The translations under genes were made by a program, and so were the position numbers. This document shows, piece by piece, positions 54,288 to 62,714 of a stretch of 64,000 nt of DNA. The notes under the pieces were generated by a model that saw only the letters and a program-made list of their open reading frames with translations, did no database searches and had not been told where the DNA came from. How positions within the stretch are numbered: position 1 is the first letter of the stretch; each line of letters begins with the position of its first letter. The DNA is from Chengkuizengella sp. SCS-71B (GTDB lineage: Bacteria; Bacillota; Bacilli; Paenibacillales; KCTC-33759): positions 3,084,501-3,148,500 of the forward strand of contig NZ_JAZHSH010000001.1 in NCBI RefSeq assembly GCF_040100845.1. The letters are read 5' to 3'.

Positions 54288-55847
54288 ATGGAACATCAGT
54301 TTGAATTAGTATTACTGTTACTCGCAATTGCAGCTGGAATCACTGCATTAGCAAAAAAATTAAAAGCTCCTTACCCCATTGCTTTAGTTATAGTTGGAGC
54401 TATTTTAGGTTTAGTTCATATTCCAGGATTGGAAGAACTAAAAAGTTTTATAGTTGAGGACGAGATTTTTACATTTGTTATTGTATCTATATTTTTACCT
54501 ACTTTATTAGGGGAAGCCACATTAAAGTTGCCTTTTTCACATCTGAAAGAAAATAAAACGCCCATTTTAGCTATGGCATTGTTTGGTACATTAGTTACTT
54601 ATACAGTGATCGGATTCTTAGCCGTTTATTTACTCGGATTAGATTTAAAAGTTGCCTTTATATTTGCAGCCCTTATGGCAGCTACAGATCCTGTCAGTGT
54701 GCTTTCAATTTTTAAAAGTATGGGGGTAAACCATCGATTAGCAACGATTATAGAAGGTGAAAGTTTAATTAACGATGGAGTGGCCTATGTTCTATTCAAA
54801 ATCAGTCTCACTACTTTTATTTTTGCAGGATTTACAGAGTTTGGCCAAGGACTATTAGAGTTTTTTAAAGCTTCACTTGGTGGGTTAGCCATTGGATTGC
54901 TCTTAGCTTATTTATTTTCAAAAATACTTCGGTACTTTGATGATTACCCGCTGGAAATTGTTTTTTCTATGATTTTATTTTATAGTTCATTTTTCATCGC
55001 AGAAATTTTCCATTTTTCTGGAGTAATTTCCGTCGTAGCTGCAGGTCTTGTGTTTGGAAACTATGGGGCAAAAATTGGAATGAGTCCAACAACCAAATTG
55101 AATATAAAAACATTCTGGGATGTACTTGCTCTTATTGCAAACTCATTCGTCTTTTTAATGGTGGGTTTAGAAATTGCCAACATTGATTTATCTGGAAAAT
55201 GGATGATGATTTTATTTGCCATTCTAATTGTTTTAATTGGTAGAAGCGTCGCAATTTATGGAAGCCTATCTTTCACTCGTCATATACCTATTGCATGGAA
55301 GCATGTATTTAACTGGGGTGGTTTAAAAGGTTCTTTATCCATTGCTCTTGCTTTGAGTTTGCCAGTTACCTTTGCAGGAAGAGAGGATATATTAGTCCTC
55401 ACCTTTGGAGTCGTATTGTTCTCACTCGTTGTCCAAGGTTTAACAATTAAACCACTTGTCAATGTTTTAGGAGTAACAAAAACAAAGGAAAGCAGTCTTT
55501 CCTATGAAAAAACATTATCTGAAATCCACCAAGCAACTGCTGGAAGAAAAGCGATAGAAGAGATGAAAGATGAAGCAACCATATCTCCAGTGATCTTTAA
55601 TCAATTGGATAAAGATTATCAGAATAAACTAAACAAGTTACATGAAGAGCTTGAAAACCTATATAAGAAGTTCCCAAGATTACAAGAAGATCAACTGATC
55701 AGCGCAAGAAAAAAATCATTGTATGCTGAATATGAGGCTGTTGAAGAGCTGGTCAAGCAGCATCTCATTTCTTCTGAAACAGCTGAATTGGAGTATAAAA
55801 AAATTATCGATCTCCTTGAAAAAGAGAACAAAACAGAATCTGATTAG
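54288..55847 (+). CDS. Na+/H+ antiporter, CPA1 (NhaP) family
   Basis: The ATG at 54288 follows GAGGTG and gives 519 residues; the ATG at 54276 lies within that site region. About 12 membrane helices are followed by a cytoplasmic tail of about 110 residues with coiled-coil character (DKDYQNKLNKLHEELENLYKKF). The CPA1 transport motif is ATDPVSV in segment V (about 135-141) with GESLINDGVA just after. It exchanges Na+ or K+ for H+. It is divergent from rel and ends at a strong terminator. Confidence 0.9.
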   Translation: MEHQFELVLLLLAIAAGITALAKKLKAPYPIALVIVGAILGLVHIPGLEELKSFIVEDEIFTFVIVSIFLPTLLGEATLKLPFSHLKENKTPILAMALFGTLVTYTVIGFLAVYLLGLDLKVAFIFAALMAATDPVSVLSIFKSMGVNHRLATIIEGESLINDGVAYVLFKISLTTFIFAGFTEFGQGLLEFFKASLGGLAIGLLLAYLFSKILRYFDDYPLEIVFSMILFYSSFFIAEIFHFSGVISVVAAGLVFGNYGAKIGMSPTTKLNIKTFWDVLALIANSFVFLMVGLEIANIDLSGKWMMILFAILIVLIGRSVAIYGSLSFTRHIPIAWKHVFNWGGLKGSLSIALALSLPVTFAGREDILVLTFGVVLFSLVVQGLTIKPLVNVLGVTKTKESSLSYEKTLSEIHQATAGRKAIEEMKDEATISPVIFNQLDKDYQNKLNKLHEELENLYKKFPRLQEDQLISARKKSLYAEYEAVEELVKQHLISSETAELEYKKIIDLLEKENKTESD

Positions 55848-55864
55848 AAAAACATATCATAAAT

Positions 55865-55909
55865 AACCCGTCCAATATTGTTATGTTAATTGGACGGGTT
55901 CTATTTTTT
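55865..55909 (+). terminator. Terminator of the antiporter gene
   Basis: AACCCGTCCAAT and ATTGGACGGGTT form a perfect 12-bp stem with a 12-base loop, followed by CTATTTTTT. Confidence 0.9.
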
Positions 55910-55942
55910 CTAGGCACCACAAAAGTACAAGGATTGGTTATC

Positions 55943-55999
55943 GGGTCCCCGAAAAGTAATCGGACTATGCATCACCGAATTTTGTTCACTTTTTGGGGT
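55943..55999 (-). repeat. Short inverted-repeat element after apt
   Basis: On the minus strand ACCCCAAAAAGTGAA (55999-55985) is answered by TTACTTTTCGGGGACC (55959-55944), an imperfect inverted repeat around 25 bases. The same ends frame the modules in the hairpin array at 26735-26962. Both copies begin within 10 bases of the stop codon of the gene on that strand (apt here, trhP1 there). Confidence 0.55.
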
Positions 56000-56006
56000 A
56001 TTCATA

Positions 56007-56519
56007 TTAATATTTCATCAAAGAAAACATATCTATGTCTTTTAATTTATCTTTTCCATTTAAATAAGTTAGTTCTATCATAAATGCTGCACCAACTACT
56101 GATCCCCCTAATTGCTCAACTAAATCAATGGAAGTCGCGATAGTACCGCCTGTAGCCAATAAATCATCTGCGATTAGAACCTTTTGACCTGGTTGAATAG
56201 CATCATTATGCATAGCTAATTTGTCGTTACCATACTCTAAACTATAATTTGCTTCTATCGTTTCACCAGGTAATTTACCACTCTTTCGTATCGGTATAAA
56301 ACCAACTCCCATTGCATACGCCAATGGTGCACCCACCACAAAGCCACGAGCTTCTGGACCTGCTATTAAATCAATTTCAAGATGCTTTACCATGTCTCTT
56401 ATAGATTCAATCACCTGATGGTATACTGGGCCATTTTTCAATATTGTAGTTATGTCCTTAAATCGAATGCCTTCCTGAGGAAAATTCTCAATCACTCGAA
56501 CATGTTCTTTAAAATCCAT
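56007..56519 (-). CDS. apt: Adenine phosphoribosyltransferase
   Basis: The ATG at 56519 with an AGGAGG site gives 170 residues; eight further codons upstream are open but include the site. The enzyme salvages adenine to AMP with PRPP. Motifs: FPQEGIRFKDITTIL at 15-29, AGPEARGFVVGAPLAYAMG (read in part), and the PRPP-binding VLIADDLLATGGTI (about 118-131). It is 24 bases downstream of recJ, the conserved order recJ-apt-rel, with the antiporter gene inserted before rel here. Confidence 0.95.
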   Translation of the reverse strand: MDFKEHVRVIENFPQEGIRFKDITTILKNGPVYHQVIESIRDMVKHLEIDLIAGPEARGFVVGAPLAYAMGVGFIPIRKSGKLPGETIEANYSLEYGNDKLAMHNDAIQPGQKVLIADDLLATGGTIATSIDLVEQLGGSVVGAAFMIELTYLNGKDKLKDIDMFSLMKY

Positions 56520-56543
56520 TTTACTTCCTCCTAAATTGTTCAC

Positions 56544-58949
56544 TCACGTTTGTATTTGATGTAAGATCCACTGTGTCATTTCATAAGTTGTAGAGTATTC
56601 AAATATTTTTTCTATTTCAGATTGATGCCACCTTTGTTTGTATAAACTGGATGAATCAAGACTACTTTTCTTCGGTGATTTTATACAATGATATGAACGA
56701 CCTTCCTTTTGAATGAAAGATAATTCTTCAAATACACCAATCATAAATTGTATCATATCTTTTGATAAACTTGTACGTTTGCTTAAATTTCCCAAAAATG
56801 ACTGATCATTAATCTCCCAACTATTTTTATTAAGTAATGAAGCATAAATATTTTTAAAAGCTTCTCTTGATGGCAGTCCTTTTAAAGCAGCTTTATTTCT
56901 ATTTTTATGAACTACATATACGCGTTTAATAGATTGATTTTTTCTGAACGCAGACTCAATCGTATGAATGTGGTTTGGGAGAGAGTATACAATAAAATCA
57001 GTCACCTGCATGTTAGCATCTATCGTTGTTAGATTGGTATTTATCTGAACTAAATTCCCATCAGCATCCAAGGTGTAAAAGAATTCAGCAGCTTGCATAT
57101 GCTCCTCAAAATCACAAATGTGATCTCCATTATCTAACAATATAGCTAATCGCACATTCTCCCGATTATTTAATTGTTGGATGCTCTGTGTTAATTTATC
57201 AATTTGATGATTTCTCCAATCAAAAACTTGACGATTTGGAATTCGAATATCTTTTATAAATAATTGCGGTTTTCTGATTCCATTCCATTCATTAATGGAT
57301 AGTTCTCCAATGACATCTACTTTAGCTTCCGTAGATATATATTGATCTAAATCCCCTTTACCAAAACCTATAGCTTCCATTGAACAACTAACCTCATTAA
57401 ACGCCTGTGATAAAACTAACTTTAAGTGTTGCTTTTCTTTGCCTAGTCTATTTTTTTGTAAAATGCGTAAATCTTTTAAAAACAAGTTTGGAGAAGGGTT
57501 ACCCGATCCATAAGGTGCAAGCATAGATTCCATTTTTTCAATGACTGGGATTGTAATCTCTTGCAATTCACTCTCAATATCAGCTTGAATCTCAGGCATA
57601 AAATCTTCCTCTGTTAACCAGTTCATAGCCAGTTCATTCAGATGATTCCTCAATTGTGATATATTCTTTTCTTGAATTGTTAATCCAGCAGCTGCTTCAT
57701 GACCGCCAAAATGATCCAGCAATGGTTCACAATGAGATAAAGCTTTATAAATATTAAAACCAGCAATAGAACGAGCTGATCCCTTTGCTAAACCTGTTTC
57801 TTTATCAATATGAAGTACAATAACTGGTCGATAAAATTTTTCTAAAATTTTTGAGGCAACAATACCAATTACACCGATATTCCATCCCTCATTCGCTACT
57901 ACAATCACTTTGTGGGAATTAGAGTCCATTGATTTTTCAATTTTGTCTAGTGCTTCAACTGTAATTTCATTTACCAGTAATTGCCGCTCTTTATTTAAAG
58001 CATCTAAATCATATGCTAATTTCTGAGCTTCATCCTCACTACTTGACGTTAATAGCTTAACAACATCTTCAGCGTGTTGTAGTCTTCCACCAGCATTAAT
58101 TCTGGGACCAAGCGCAAACCCAATATGCATACTGGACAGATTGGAGGAATCTACCTCGGCTACATCTATTAATGCTTTCAATCCAACAATGGATGTATTT
58201 TTCATTTTTTCTATTCCAAGTTTTACGATCAAACGATTCTCATCTGTTAATGGCATCAAATCAGCTACTGTACCAATTGAAGCAATTTCTAAAAATTCAT
58301 CTGGCAAATATCCAAGCAAAGCATGTGCTAATTTTAAAGCCACTCCTACACCTGCCAATTGTTTATATGGATATTGGCATTGAGGAATTTTTGGATTGAT
58401 AATCGAAAAAGCATCAGGTAATATTTCAGGCGGTTCATGATGATCAGTAACTAGTACATCTATCCCCAACTCATTTGCATAACTAATTTGATCGACTGCA
58501 CTAATCCCGTTATCTACCGTAATAACTAAAGTTATACCTTCTTTGTGTGCTTTTTGAATCGCCTCTAGATTTAACCCGTATCCCTCACTAAATCGATCAG
58601 GTATATAGTAATCAAAGTCAGCTTTCAATTTTGAAAGTAAAAAGTACATCAAGGTCGTACTACTTACACCATCCGCATCATAATCACCATAAATTCTAAT
58701 CTTTTCGCCAGTCTGTATTGCTTTTTTTATTCTTGTTGTTGTTTCTTTCATCCCCGCCATTAAATAAGGATCATGAAACATTTCATTTTCTGTTTTCAAA
58801 AAATTTTCTGCTTGTTTTTTATTTTGAATTCCTCTCACTATAAGCAGTTTAGCCACAAGTAAAGGAATAGCTAAGTCTGAACTTAACTGGACAGCTAAGT
58901 TTTGATTCGAATCTTCAGGTAATTTCCACTTAGACTTTGATTGAAGCAT
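56544..58949 (-). CDS. recJ: Single-stranded-DNA-specific exonuclease RecJ
   Basis: The 801-residue 5'-3' exonuclease has the DHH motifs IYGDYDADGVSST (about 82-94, motif I), VTVDNGISA, VTDHHEPP (about 165-172), and the later DHHA1 part with GPRINAGGRLQHAEDVV (about 282) and DHFGGHEAAAGL. An OB-fold follows, then the Firmicute-type C-terminal extension of about 230 residues. The start ATG has TAAGGAG. recJ and apt are cotranscribed. Confidence 0.95.
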   Translation of the reverse strand: MLQSKSKWKLPEDSNQNLAVQLSSDLAIPLLVAKLLIVRGIQNKKQAENFLKTENEMFHDPYLMAGMKETTTRIKKAIQTGEKIRIYGDYDADGVSSTTLMYFLLSKLKADFDYYIPDRFSEGYGLNLEAIQKAHKEGITLVITVDNGISAVDQISYANELGIDVLVTDHHEPPEILPDAFSIINPKIPQCQYPYKQLAGVGVALKLAHALLGYLPDEFLEIASIGTVADLMPLTDENRLIVKLGIEKMKNTSIVGLKALIDVAEVDSSNLSSMHIGFALGPRINAGGRLQHAEDVVKLLTSSSEDEAQKLAYDLDALNKERQLLVNEITVEALDKIEKSMDSNSHKVIVVANEGWNIGVIGIVASKILEKFYRPVIVLHIDKETGLAKGSARSIAGFNIYKALSHCEPLLDHFGGHEAAAGLTIQEKNISQLRNHLNELAMNWLTEEDFMPEIQADIESELQEITIPVIEKMESMLAPYGSGNPSPNLFLKDLRILQKNRLGKEKQHLKLVLSQAFNEVSCSMEAIGFGKGDLDQYISTEAKVDVIGELSINEWNGIRKPQLFIKDIRIPNRQVFDWRNHQIDKLTQSIQQLNNRENVRLAILLDNGDHICDFEEHMQAAEFFYTLDADGNLVQINTNLTTIDANMQVTDFIVYSLPNHIHTIESAFRKNQSIKRVYVVHKNRNKAALKGLPSREAFKNIYASLLNKNSWEINDQSFLGNLSKRTSLSKDMIQFMIGVFEELSFIQKEGRSYHCIKSPKKSSLDSSSLYKQRWHQSEIEKIFEYSTTYEMTQWILHQIQT

Positions 58950-58972
58950 GTTATTCTCCTTAAGATTACATG

Positions 58973-59926
58973 TTAATGTAATATGTTTGAAAAACCGTTT
59001 GGATCAGAATCTACATTTTTGTAAGGATACCCGGGATCATAAGGATTCACATGTACAAACACATCTGATACGTTACTATGTTCCTTTAGCAACCGTTTCT
59101 TTACCATTTTTCCTATTTTATGACCATCAAGAACTGATATTTTTGGATTCACACTGAGTTTCACGTCAACAATTACATAATAACCATGTTCTCTTGCTCT
59201 AAGTTCATTAATAGCAAGTACACCAGGTACACCTTCAATTGTTTTGTGTAACCCCTCAGTCTCCTCCTGATGAAGCACATGGTCCATTGTATTATGTATC
59301 GATTCTTTTATCAATTTGTATCCCATGATAAATACTAGTATCGCAACAATAATTCCAGCAACTGGATCTAAATAATACATCCATGGATAATTAAAATAAT
59401 CACCTATAAGTGCTCCTGATATTCCTATTAAAACAGCAATAGATGAAAATACATCTGAGCGATGCTCCCATGCATTTGCAATCAATGCCTGACTAGAAAG
59501 TTTTTTTCCTAAACGATATTTATATTGAAACATCAACTCTTTTAATAAGATTGAAAATATTATGGCATATATTGCATACGATGCAGGAGCTGATTCAACT
59601 CCGCTATAAATGGATTTCACTGCACTAATGCCAACTTCAATACTAACTAAAATTAATAATAGTGAAACAATAATTGCAGCGATAGGCTCTGCTTTTCCAT
59701 GTCCATATGGATGGTCTTTATCTGGAGGTAATTTTGCAGCCTTTAATCCGACTAAGACCGCAAAAGAACCTGCAATATCGGATGCAGAATGAACTGCATC
59801 CGCAATTAATGCTTTACTATTTGCTGTTATTCCAATCGTGCCCTTTACGATGACTAATATTAAATTCCCTACAATCCCAACCCAAGCAGCAAATTCAGCT
59901 TTGTTAAATCGTTGATCTACAGACAA
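58973..59926 (-). CDS. Cation diffusion facilitator metal exporter
   Basis: The 317-residue CDF exporter has six helices. Metal-site motifs HSASDIAGSFA (about 47-57) and HPYGHGKAEPI (about 75-85) are in segment II and the following loop, and a second HRSDVFSSIAV is in segment V. A cytoplasmic ferredoxin-like domain (about 210-290) closes. It probably exports Zn2+, Mn2+ or Fe2+ in exchange for H+. I chose the TTG at 59926 because AAGGAG is 8 bases upstream; a GTG three codons earlier is adjacent to the site. It lies between recJ and secF, where Bacillales often have a CDF gene. Confidence 0.88.
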   Translation of the reverse strand: MSVDQRFNKAEFAAWVGIVGNLILVIVKGTIGITANSKALIADAVHSASDIAGSFAVLVGLKAAKLPPDKDHPYGHGKAEPIAAIIVSLLLILVSIEVGISAVKSIYSGVESAPASYAIYAIIFSILLKELMFQYKYRLGKKLSSQALIANAWEHRSDVFSSIAVLIGISGALIGDYFNYPWMYYLDPVAGIIVAILVFIMGYKLIKESIHNTMDHVLHQEETEGLHKTIEGVPGVLAINELRAREHGYYVIVDVKLSVNPKISVLDGHKIGKMVKKRLLKEHSNVSDVFVHVNPYDPGYPYKNVDSDPNGFSNILH

Positions 59927-59968
59927 TGAGTTCACTCCTTGAATTAAAAATCACATTTGAAATTACGC

Positions 59969-60877
59969 TTAAGAGTTCAATGCTTCCGTTTTTTTCTTCT
60001 TCAGGGACTTGCTTTTTAAAATTAACCATAACTGACTAGCAATAAAAATAGAGGAATAGGCCCCGCTGATTAAACCAATTAACATAGCAAGAGAAAATAA
60101 TTTAATGGATTCACTTCCAAAAACAAATAAACAAAAAGCTGCAAACACAACCGTTAAAGCCGTATTAATAGACCTTGTTAAGGTTTGTCTAATACTCGTG
60201 TTTACCATGCTGGACAAATCATCAAAGTTTTTAATTTTAAATTTCTGTAAGTTTTCACGAATACGGTCAAAAATAACAATCGTATCATTAATGGAATAAC
60301 CAATAATTGTCAAAACTGCAGCAACAAAAGGTAAATTGACTTCCAATTGAAAAATAGAAAAAATACTGATGACAATAAACGCATCATGAAGTAAGGCTAC
60401 AACTGCAGTAAGTGCAAACCTCCATTCAAAACGAATACTAACGTAAATAATAATTCCAATACTTGCGATCGCTACTGCATAAATTGCCTTTAGCCCTAAC
60501 TCTCTAGCAATTTCAGCATCCACTGTATTTTCTTCATAGTCTACTTGCCCGTATTCTTTTTCAAATCCAGAAATGATTTCAATCCTCTCATTTTCTTTCA
60601 ATACTTCCTCAAAACGGACATTCACTCGATTATTCGAGTCTCCTCCAACTGTAATTGTTGAAGCCTCTAATCCAGCAGATTGTATGATCTGTACTGATTT
60701 TTCTTTAGTAGTCGAGTTCTCACCCAAAAGGACATCTAATGTAGTACCTGATTTGAAATCAACACCGTAATTTAAATTAAAAATAAGAAGAGTTAGAAGC
60801 CCTAATAAAGTAATAATAATAGAAATACTAAAAAATTTCTTTCGATTCTTTACAAAATCAAAGTCTCTAAAGTTCAC
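59969..60877 (-). CDS. secF: Protein translocase subunit SecF
   Basis: The 302-residue six-helix membrane protein works with SecD to use the proton gradient in protein export. It has the SecF signatures FDFVKNRKKFFS at the start, DFKSGTTLDVLL (about 34-45), RREIGLKA-like ARELGLKAIYAVAIA, and the RND part GYSINDTIVIFDRIRENL (about 190-207). It starts with GTG inside the last bases of secD (11-base overlap), so translation is coupled. Confidence 0.96.
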   Translation of the reverse strand: MNFRDFDFVKNRKKFFSISIIITLLGLLTLLIFNLNYGVDFKSGTTLDVLLGENSTTKEKSVQIIQSAGLEASTITVGGDSNNRVNVRFEEVLKENERIEIISGFEKEYGQVDYEENTVDAEIARELGLKAIYAVAIASIGIIIYVSIRFEWRFALTAVVALLHDAFIVISIFSIFQLEVNLPFVAAVLTIIGYSINDTIVIFDRIRENLQKFKIKNFDDLSSMVNTSIRQTLTRSINTALTVVFAAFCLFVFGSESIKLFSLAMLIGLISGAYSSIFIASQLWLILKSKSLKKKKTEALNS

Positions 60878-62150
60878 TGATATCTGCCTCCTTTACACCG
60901 TAATAAACCGGCTTTTTAGCAATGTTGGCACGAATTAATAGATGTAAAAGCAGTCGGGAGAAAAATACATTCGTTATAATACTAACCAAAATACTTAAAA
61001 TCAGAGTTAGTGCAAACCCTTGTATCGATCCAGTTCCGATATAATATAAAACTAGTCCAGCTAATATCGTTGTTATGTTTGCATCCATTATCGTACGTAA
61101 TGAATTTCTTGAACCTGCTCTTAAAGATGATAAGATGCTTTTACCACTTTTAATTTCTTCTCTAATTCTTTCATATGTAATGATATTGGCATCCACTGCC
61201 ATACCAATTCCCAATACAAATGCAGCAATTCCAGGTAACGTTAATGTTGCATTCATCCAATAAAAGACAAGCAATAACATCCATGTATAAACCGTTAATG
61301 TAATACATGCTATAATTCCTGGCAATCTATAAAAACCAAGCATAAATATGAGTATCATAACAAAACCAATGATTCCTGCTGTGATCGTTTGTTGCAATGA
61401 TAATTCTCCTAAAGATGCCCCTACACTTTGTGTGTACTTCTCCGTTAACTTCACTGGCAACGCACCTAAGTTAATAATGCCTGCTAATTTTTCAGCTTCT
61501 TCAAACGAGTCCTGCCCACTAATTGTAGCAGTTCCATCAGAAAATACACCTTGTACATATGGTGCTGAAATCAATTCTTCATCCAAGTAAATGGCAAGTA
61601 TATTTCCTGGCGTACCATAACCATTTTCATATAACTTTCTTGATAATTCTTTAAATTTATTTTTATCTTTCACTTCGATGCTTACTAACGGTTCATTTGT
61701 TGTCTGTTCAAATACAACTGTTGCTGCACCTTCAACAAAGTCCCTACCATTAAGTTCAATTTTACAAAATTCGTTTGGATCTTCACAACCATCATTACTT
61801 CTAAACGTTAATTCTGCAGGTTTTTTCATAATCTGCCTTACTTCTTCTTGGTTTTCAACCCCTGCTAAACGAACTCTAATTCGATTTTCCCCTTCAGGAT
61901 AAATCTCAGGCTCACTAATCCCTTGTGCATCTGCGCGAAGTTGCAAGCTTCTAGCTGCTTCACGTAATAACTCCTGATCCATAACTTGAGATTCATCAAT
62001 CGGTTCAGCGGTGTATAATATTTCAAAACCGCCTTTTAAATCTAAACCAAGTTTAACATTATTTACTATACCCGGGCTCGTCCAAACCATGATCACAATC
62101 GTGGCGATTACAATCAATAAGAATGCAATCAGTCTTTTTGTATGTACCAC
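60867..62150 (-). CDS. secD: Protein translocase subunit SecD
   Basis: The 427-residue RND-type membrane protein has an N-terminal helix, LGLDLKGGFEILY, a large periplasmic-type domain (about 50-240) with the P1 region EGENRIRVRLAGVENQEEV, and the five-helix core with AFVLGIGMAVDANIITYERIREE. In B. subtilis secD and secF are one fused gene; here they are separate and overlap. I start it at GTG 62150 with AAGGGAG eight bases upstream; ATG 62156 and TTG 62168 are alternatives. Confidence 0.94.
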   Translation of the reverse strand: MVHTKRLIAFLLIVIATIVIMVWTSPGIVNNVKLGLDLKGGFEILYTAEPIDESQVMDQELLREAARSLQLRADAQGISEPEIYPEGENRIRVRLAGVENQEEVRQIMKKPAELTFRSNDGCEDPNEFCKIELNGRDFVEGAATVVFEQTTNEPLVSIEVKDKNKFKELSRKLYENGYGTPGNILAIYLDEELISAPYVQGVFSDGTATISGQDSFEEAEKLAGIINLGALPVKLTEKYTQSVGASLGELSLQQTITAGIIGFVMILIFMLGFYRLPGIIACITLTVYTWMLLLVFYWMNATLTLPGIAAFVLGIGMAVDANIITYERIREEIKSGKSILSSLRAGSRNSLRTIMDANITTILAGLVLYYIGTGSIQGFALTLILSILVSIITNVFFSRLLLHLLIRANIAKKPVYYGVKEADISEL

Positions 62151-62229
62151 TACCATTTCTCCCTTCAAAACTCAGTAGTCCTATTATACCTACCCCAAAT
62201 TATCGAGTCAATTCTGGTGGAGTTAACTA

Positions 62230-62529
62230 TCATACTTCTTTATATGCATTTATGGTTAACCAGTTCATAAAATTGGTTACCTTCAATGTTAAAATATCAT
62301 TCACAATTTTATGTAAATTAGGAATTCCATCTTTATGGTATTTTTTGCTAATACATTGCCATATCTCATGACCTGTTACATGATTATACCCTAACATTCT
62401 AAATTCTTCTGCTTTACTTAAACATAATTCTTCAATAGTTCGACTTAACTCTTGTTCATCTAACTCGTATTCCCTTTTTGTATCACATGAATCCTCTTCA
62501 ACTACATTATCCCATAATTCCCCATCCAT
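62230..62529 (-). CDS. comN: Post-transcriptional regulator ComN-like protein
   Basis: The ATG at 62529 behind GGGAGGGTG gives 99 residues; a longer 149-residue reading would add an N-terminal part unlike the family and lacks a site. The core ELSRTIEELCLSKAEEFRMLGY and EIWQCISKKYHKDGIPNLHKIVNDIL match ComN (YrzD), which in B. subtilis acts post-transcriptionally on the comE operon needed for DNA uptake. The location between spoVB and secD is conserved. Confidence 0.85.
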   Translation of the reverse strand: MDGELWDNVVEEDSCDTKREYELDEQELSRTIEELCLSKAEEFRMLGYNHVTGHEIWQCISKKYHKDGIPNLHKIVNDILTLKVTNFMNWLTINAYKEV

Positions 62530-62714
62530 TTGCTTCACCCTCCCCAGTTGTAAACTTAAATTATTATTTCGATAAACCCCACCTGAATCCTCCCAAACAA
62601 AACTTTTTAATCTTAAAATCATATTCTCTGCATGAGTTAGGACATGTTGTGCATATCCATTATATATAACTTTGTCCAAATTTACATTAATGAATAAGGA
62701 AGAAGGTATCCAGT

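Noticed and set aside
62530-62679. N-terminal extension of comN to 149 residues
   Set aside because: No site at the upstream start, extension unlike the ComN family, and GGGAGGGTG stands just before the internal ATG at 62529.
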